Of a stretch of 64,000 bases of DNA, positions 61,034 to 64,000 are shown piece after piece. Each line of letters starts with the position of its first letter. Position 1 is the first letter of the stretch. The stretch spans positions 9,019,791 through 9,083,790 of the forward strand of contig NZ_CP108383.1 of assembly GCF_035958815.1 (NCBI RefSeq), given 5' to 3'. A program made the translations under genes and the position numbers. This stretch comes from Nocardia sp. NBC_01327 (GTDB taxonomy: Bacteria > Actinomycetota > Actinomycetes > Mycobacteriales > Mycobacteriaceae). The notes beneath the pieces were generated by a model that did not search any database, was not told the DNA's origin, and saw only the letters and a list, made by a program, of their open reading frames with translations.

Positions 61034-61451
61034 GCTGCAGTGCCTCCTTCTCCAATGCCGCGAAGGTGAGCGGCATATCCGCTCGCATGGCCTTCGCCCA
61101 GATCAGTTTGAACAGTGGTCCGAACGGACCGTGCACCTCCACCCGCTCGGACACCCGCAGCGTGCCGTCGCCGAGCGCCTCATAGGTGCGCTGCCCGCGC
61201 AGCTTCCCGAACGGGATGCCCGCCTCGCTGGTCCATGTTTTCCCCTGCTCGACCGCCGTAATCGTGAACGGCCCCGCCGGAGCGCCCTTCGGCTTGACCC
61301 ATCCGGTGGTTCCCGCCTCGAACGGTCCGTCGATCCGCGACTGCTCCTCGTGCGGATCCCACTCCGACCAGCGTGCCACATCGGTCGCCACCGCCCAGAC
61401 CTGGTCGATATCGCCCTTGATCACAGCTTCTTCGATGAACGAGTACATCAT
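61026..61451 (-). CDS. SRPBCC (START-like) family protein
   Basis: A protein of 141 residues beginning MMYSFIEEAVIKGDIDQVW, with the helix-grip pattern WAVATDVARWSEWDPH and a late RVSERVEVHGPFGPLFKLIW strand-helix end. Such proteins bind hydrophobic ligands. AGGGG lies six bases before the ATG; the open frame upstream runs through the operator and is rejected. First gene of the pair with the MarR regulator. Confidence 0.8.
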   Translation of the reverse strand: MMYSFIEEAVIKGDIDQVWAVATDVARWSEWDPHEEQSRIDGPFEAGTTGWVKPKGAPAGPFTITAVEQGKTWTSEAGIPFGKLRGQRTYEALGDGTLRVSERVEVHGPFGPLFKLIWAKAMRADMPLTFAALEKEALQRG

Positions 61452-61483
61452 GACTGCCCCTGGATTTCGTTCGCGTTTTCGTT

Positions 61484-61515
61484 GTTGCGACAACAGTAAC
61501 TGTAGTTGCGACAAC
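61484..61515. promoter_or_regulatory. pair of identical MarR-type operator sites
   Basis: GTTGCGACAAC occurs twice (61484-61494 and 61505-61515), exactly 21 bp apart, two turns of helix, on the same face. Each core is an imperfect palindrome of GTTG/CAAC. They lie 33-65 bp upstream of the SRPBCC-MarR gene pair. Confidence 0.75.
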
Positions 61516-61640
61516 AATCAACCCCTGATTCCGGACAACCCTCGACAAACAGCGAAGTGGCCGGTCCGCATGTACGCGTACCGACCACCTCGAGACCCCC
61601 CAGCTATCCGGGTCACCCCCAGCCACCGGGGCCGGACCTC

Positions 61641-63686
61641 CTACCGACCAGGCGGCCGGTCATATCCGAGCGGGCGGCTGGTGAAGGTGCCGCGCCCCTG
61701 GGTCCGGCTGCGCAAACGTGTTGCGTAACCGAACACTTCGGCCAGCGGCGCGGACGCCGTCACCACCACCGTGCTGCCCCGGGTCACCGAATCGAGGACC
61801 CGGCCACGGCGCGCGGCCAGATCACCGAGCACCGCACCGAGCGACTCCTCGGGAGCGGTGACGGTCAGCTCGAGCAGCGGCTCGAGCAGTGCCATCTCAC
61901 TGGTGCGCAAGGCTTCTCGCAGTGCGAGCCGCCCGGCGGCACGGAAGGCCCGCTCCGACGAGTCGACCGGATGGGTCGCACCGTCAGTGAGGGTGACACG
62001 CACCCCGATCACCGGATGACCGCCGATCGGACCGTCCGCCAAGGCATCTCGGCATCCCGCCTGTACGGCGCGCACGTACTCCTCCGGCACCCGACCACCG
62101 GTCACCGTCGAGTGGAACTCGAATTCGACTGCGCCACCGGATGATTCCGCATCGACAACAAGCGGCTCCACGTCGATGACGATATCGGCGAACTGCCCGG
62201 GACCACCGCTCTGCTTGATATGCCGGAACCGCAGTCCCGACACCCCGCGCATCACCGTCTCCCGGTAGGCCACCTGCGGACGCCCGACGGCGATCCCGAT
62301 CCCGCGGTCCCGGCGGATCTTCTCCACCGCCACCTCGAGATGCAGTTCACCCATGCCCGACAGCAGCGTCTGCCCCGACTCCGGATCGGTGCGGACGACC
62401 AGGGACGGATCCTCCTCCACCATCCGGGCCAGCGCGGTCGCCAGCCGCTCGGCATCGGCCGCGGTACGTGCCTCCACCGCCACCGAGACCACCGGATCAC
62501 TGACGGTCGGCGGCTCCAGCAGCACCGGAGTCTCCGGCGCGCACAGCGTCGCCCCGGGTCGCGCCGACTTGGGTCCGATCACGGCGACAATCTGTCCCGC
62601 CACAGCCTCCTCCAGTTCCTCGTGCCGATCCGCCTGCACCCGCAGGATGCGGCCGATCCGCTCGGTGCGCCCGGCGCCTACATCCAGCACCGACGCACCC
62701 TTCCGCAGCGTGCCCGCGTATACGCGCACGAACGTCAGCCGCCCGGTACCGGTCGCCTGCACCTTGAATACCAGTGCCACAAGGGATTCCGCCGGATCCG
62801 CGGTGAGCTCGAAGCCCTCGCCGCGCACCGGAGGTCGATCCGACGGCGAAGGCAGGTATGCCACCACGGCATCCAGCAGCGGTTCCACACCGATATTCCG
62901 GTACGCCGCACCGCACAGCACCACCACGATCTCGCCCGTGAGGGTGAGCGCGCGCAGCGCCGCCGCCAAGGTCTCGTCCGACAGCGCCGACCGCACGTAG
63001 AACTCGTCCAGCGCCGCCGAATACCGCTCGGCCACAGCCTCTTCCAGTTCTCTCCGATGCTGACGAGCAGTCTCCGACAGCTCCGCCGGTATCGGAGCGA
63101 CGGTCAGCGCACCCGCCACCCAGAGCAGCGCGCGCATACGAACCAGATCGACCACACCGGCGAATCCGTCCTCGGCCCCGATAGGCAGCTGCACCGCGAG
63201 CGGCACCGCATGCAGTCGCTCCCGAATCGAGTCCACAGCCATCCCGAAATCGGCTCCGACCCGATCCATCTTGTTCACGAACGCAATTCGCGGCACCCCG
63301 TACCGATCCGCCCGCCGCCACACGGATTCACTCTGCGGCTCCACACCCGCCACCGCATCGAACACCCCGACAGCACCGTCGAGCACCCGCAGCGAACGCT
63401 CGACCTCATCCGAAAAGTCCACGTGCCCAGGCGTATCGATAACAGTGAGCCGGTGCCCGGCCCACTCGCACGCAACAGCCGCGGCGAAAATCGTGATCCC
63501 GCGTTCCCGCTCCTGCGGATCGAAATCGGTAACGGTGGTCCCGTCGTGCACCTCACCACGCTTATGCGTCATCCCCGTGAGGAACAGCATCCGCTCGGTG
63601 ACAGTCGTCTTCCCCGCATCGACATGAGCGAGAATCCCGAGATTACGAACAGTGGCCAGAGATTGCCGAGAAACATTGGTACGCAC
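61641..63686 (-). CDS. EF-G-like translational GTPase (EF-G paralogue, possible ribosome-protection protein)
   Basis: A 681-residue GTPase with EF-G architecture. G1 AHVDAGKT (20-27), switch region ERERGITI, DTPGH, NKMD, then domain II, domain III GMGELHLEV, domain IV GGPGQFADIVIDVEP and EFHSTVTGGRVPEEY, and domain V ending EVFGYATRLRSRTQGRG. The housekeeping fusA usually sits beside rpsL/rpsG/tuf; none are here, so this is a paralogue. Tet(M)/OtrA-type ribosome protection is an alternative, though domain IV looks more EF-G-like. The GTG start has GAAGGA nine bases upstream. A leader peptide gene precedes it. Confidence 0.85.
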   Translation of the reverse strand: MRTNVSRQSLATVRNLGILAHVDAGKTTVTERMLFLTGMTHKRGEVHDGTTVTDFDPQERERGITIFAAAVACEWAGHRLTVIDTPGHVDFSDEVERSLRVLDGAVGVFDAVAGVEPQSESVWRRADRYGVPRIAFVNKMDRVGADFGMAVDSIRERLHAVPLAVQLPIGAEDGFAGVVDLVRMRALLWVAGALTVAPIPAELSETARQHRRELEEAVAERYSAALDEFYVRSALSDETLAAALRALTLTGEIVVVLCGAAYRNIGVEPLLDAVVAYLPSPSDRPPVRGEGFELTADPAESLVALVFKVQATGTGRLTFVRVYAGTLRKGASVLDVGAGRTERIGRILRVQADRHEELEEAVAGQIVAVIGPKSARPGATLCAPETPVLLEPPTVSDPVVSVAVEARTAADAERLATALARMVEEDPSLVVRTDPESGQTLLSGMGELHLEVAVEKIRRDRGIGIAVGRPQVAYRETVMRGVSGLRFRHIKQSGGPGQFADIVIDVEPLVVDAESSGGAVEFEFHSTVTGGRVPEEYVRAVQAGCRDALADGPIGGHPVIGVRVTLTDGATHPVDSSERAFRAAGRLALREALRTSEMALLEPLLELTVTAPEESLGAVLGDLAARRGRVLDSVTRGSTVVVTASAPLAEVFGYATRLRSRTQGRGTFTSRPLGYDRPPGR

Positions 63687-63764
63687 GGTCTTCAGTCCTT
63701 CGTGCTGGTCTTGGAACAGAACAGCGCGATTCCCGAGACGACAGAGAGAGTTCGCCCGGGTAAC
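63687..63764 (-). other. spacer between leader peptide and EF-G-like gene
   Basis: These 78 bp hold the ribosome site of the EF-G-like gene. A partial stem between CCCGGG near the leader stop and CCGAGA-type bases downstream, plus the GCCGGC repeats inside the leader, could form alternative hairpins. No T-tract was seen, so control by translation rather than termination is equally possible. Confidence 0.35.
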
Positions 63765-63860
63765 TCAGTACCGGCCGCGCAGCCGGCACCGAGCCGGCGA
63801 GGACACCAGGATCACCTCGAAGCGAGGGCGGGGAGCGACAAGCGTGCGTGCGTCACGCAT
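63765..63860 (-). CDS. 31-residue leader peptide upstream of the EF-G-like gene
   Basis: A short frame encoding MRDARTLVAPRPRFEVILVS and ending RLRGRY. AGGAGGG lies eight bases before the ATG. An in-frame GTG 13 codons upstream also has its own AGGAG, giving a 44-residue form. The peptide is Arg-rich and the 3' half contains GCCGGC repeats able to pair. The position suggests ribosome-mediated attenuation of the downstream translation-factor gene, as for many antibiotic-inducible genes. Confidence 0.6.
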   Translation of the reverse strand: MRDARTLVAPRPRFEVILVSSPARCRLRGRY

Positions 63861-63912
63861 CACGGTCTCCCTCCTGGATGTCCGCGTGCCATTCGACACG
63901 AGATCTCCTGTG

Positions 63913-63918
63913 AGAGTA
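63913..63918 (-). promoter_or_regulatory. candidate -10 element of the leader/EF-G-like transcript
   Basis: Read leftwards, TACTCT fits TAnnnT, and an AATATT patch lies about 30 bases further upstream. The AT-rich patch before a weak -35 recalls WhiB7-type promoters; this is inference only. Confidence 0.3.
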
Positions 63919-63969
63919 CGGAACCCCGCCGATCGGCGAAACCGAATATTCGACGGGGTCCGGATACGA

Positions 63970-64000
63970 CAAAACCCCCTGACCGAAGTCAGGGGTTTTG
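63970..64000. terminator. terminator hairpin at the right edge
   Basis: CAAAACCCC(C)TGAC, loop CGAA, GTCAGGGGTTTTG: a 13-bp stem with one bulged C and A/T-rich ends on both strands, working in both directions. It probably ends a gene lying to the right of the window. Confidence 0.8.

Noticed and set aside
1..64000. tRNA/rRNA genes, prophage, insertion sequences, toxin-antitoxin or restriction systems
   Set aside because: No matching sequences or protein families were recognised; the REP-like element has no nearby transposase in this window.

Overview
The window is high-GC actinomycete chromosome. It reads like a mycolic-acid-containing genus such as Nocardia or Rhodococcus: RamB closely matches the mycobacterial acetate regulator, there is a LigB-type ATP-dependent ligase, GTG/TTG starts are frequent, ATGA/GTGA stop-start overlaps are common, and regulator families typical of that group dominate. 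The genus is inferred from remembered protein families, not from a search. No rRNA, tRNA, phage, transposase or CRISPR array was seen.

Layout. 1-5.8 kb: tail of an unknown gene, an XdhC-type maturation factor and an NMT1/SsuABC-type importer whose binding-protein gene is separated from its ATPase-permease operon by an AraC regulator and a small membrane protein. 6.3-16.2 kb: an amino-sugar locus. A leftward operon (AgaS-like SIS isomerase/deaminase, ROK kinase, NagA deacetylase, LacC-type kinase, class II aldolase, second LacC-type kinase) is divergent from a rightward operon (lipoprotein binding protein, two permeases, DeoR regulator). Together these can import an N-acetylhexosamine and take it to triose phosphates by an Aga/tagatose-type route; the transporter ATPase is not encoded here. 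16.2-21.1 kb: a large SARP/BTAD-NB-ARC-TPR regulator convergent with a DrrAB-type exporter. 21.3-26.0 kb: a 36-residue peptide gene followed by an exported hydrolase operon (S15-like hydrolase, GH20 hexosaminidase, lipase) and a DUF4254-like protein.

26.4-36.0 kb: LigB-type ligase and RamB (divergent), then urtABCDE (urea/short-amide importer) with a strong hairpin between urtA and urtB and a GntR regulator carrying an unusual insertion. 36-42 kb: CMD protein, GNAT, and a TetR repressor divergent from VOC - DHFR-like - YCII/DGPF - ECF42-type sigma factor, with a near-perfect palindrome between them; then an exported lytic-transglycosylase-like protein. 42-50 kb: qorB and its HxlR regulator with an operator-like palindrome, a deaminase, lpd, M19 dipeptidase, S9 peptidase, an alpha/beta hydrolase and a zinc-ribbon protein.

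50.3-64 kb: a TetR gene, a gene-poor stretch with a duplicated hairpin and a 27-residue peptide gene, then a leftward operon coupling a branched-chain-amino-acid-type ABC importer (with a LivH-LivM fusion) to a luciferase-like monooxygenase and two CMD/AhpD proteins. The end holds a HAD phosphatase, GNAT, a SRPBCC-MarR pair behind two identical operator-like sites, and an EF-G paralogue preceded by a leader peptide gene.
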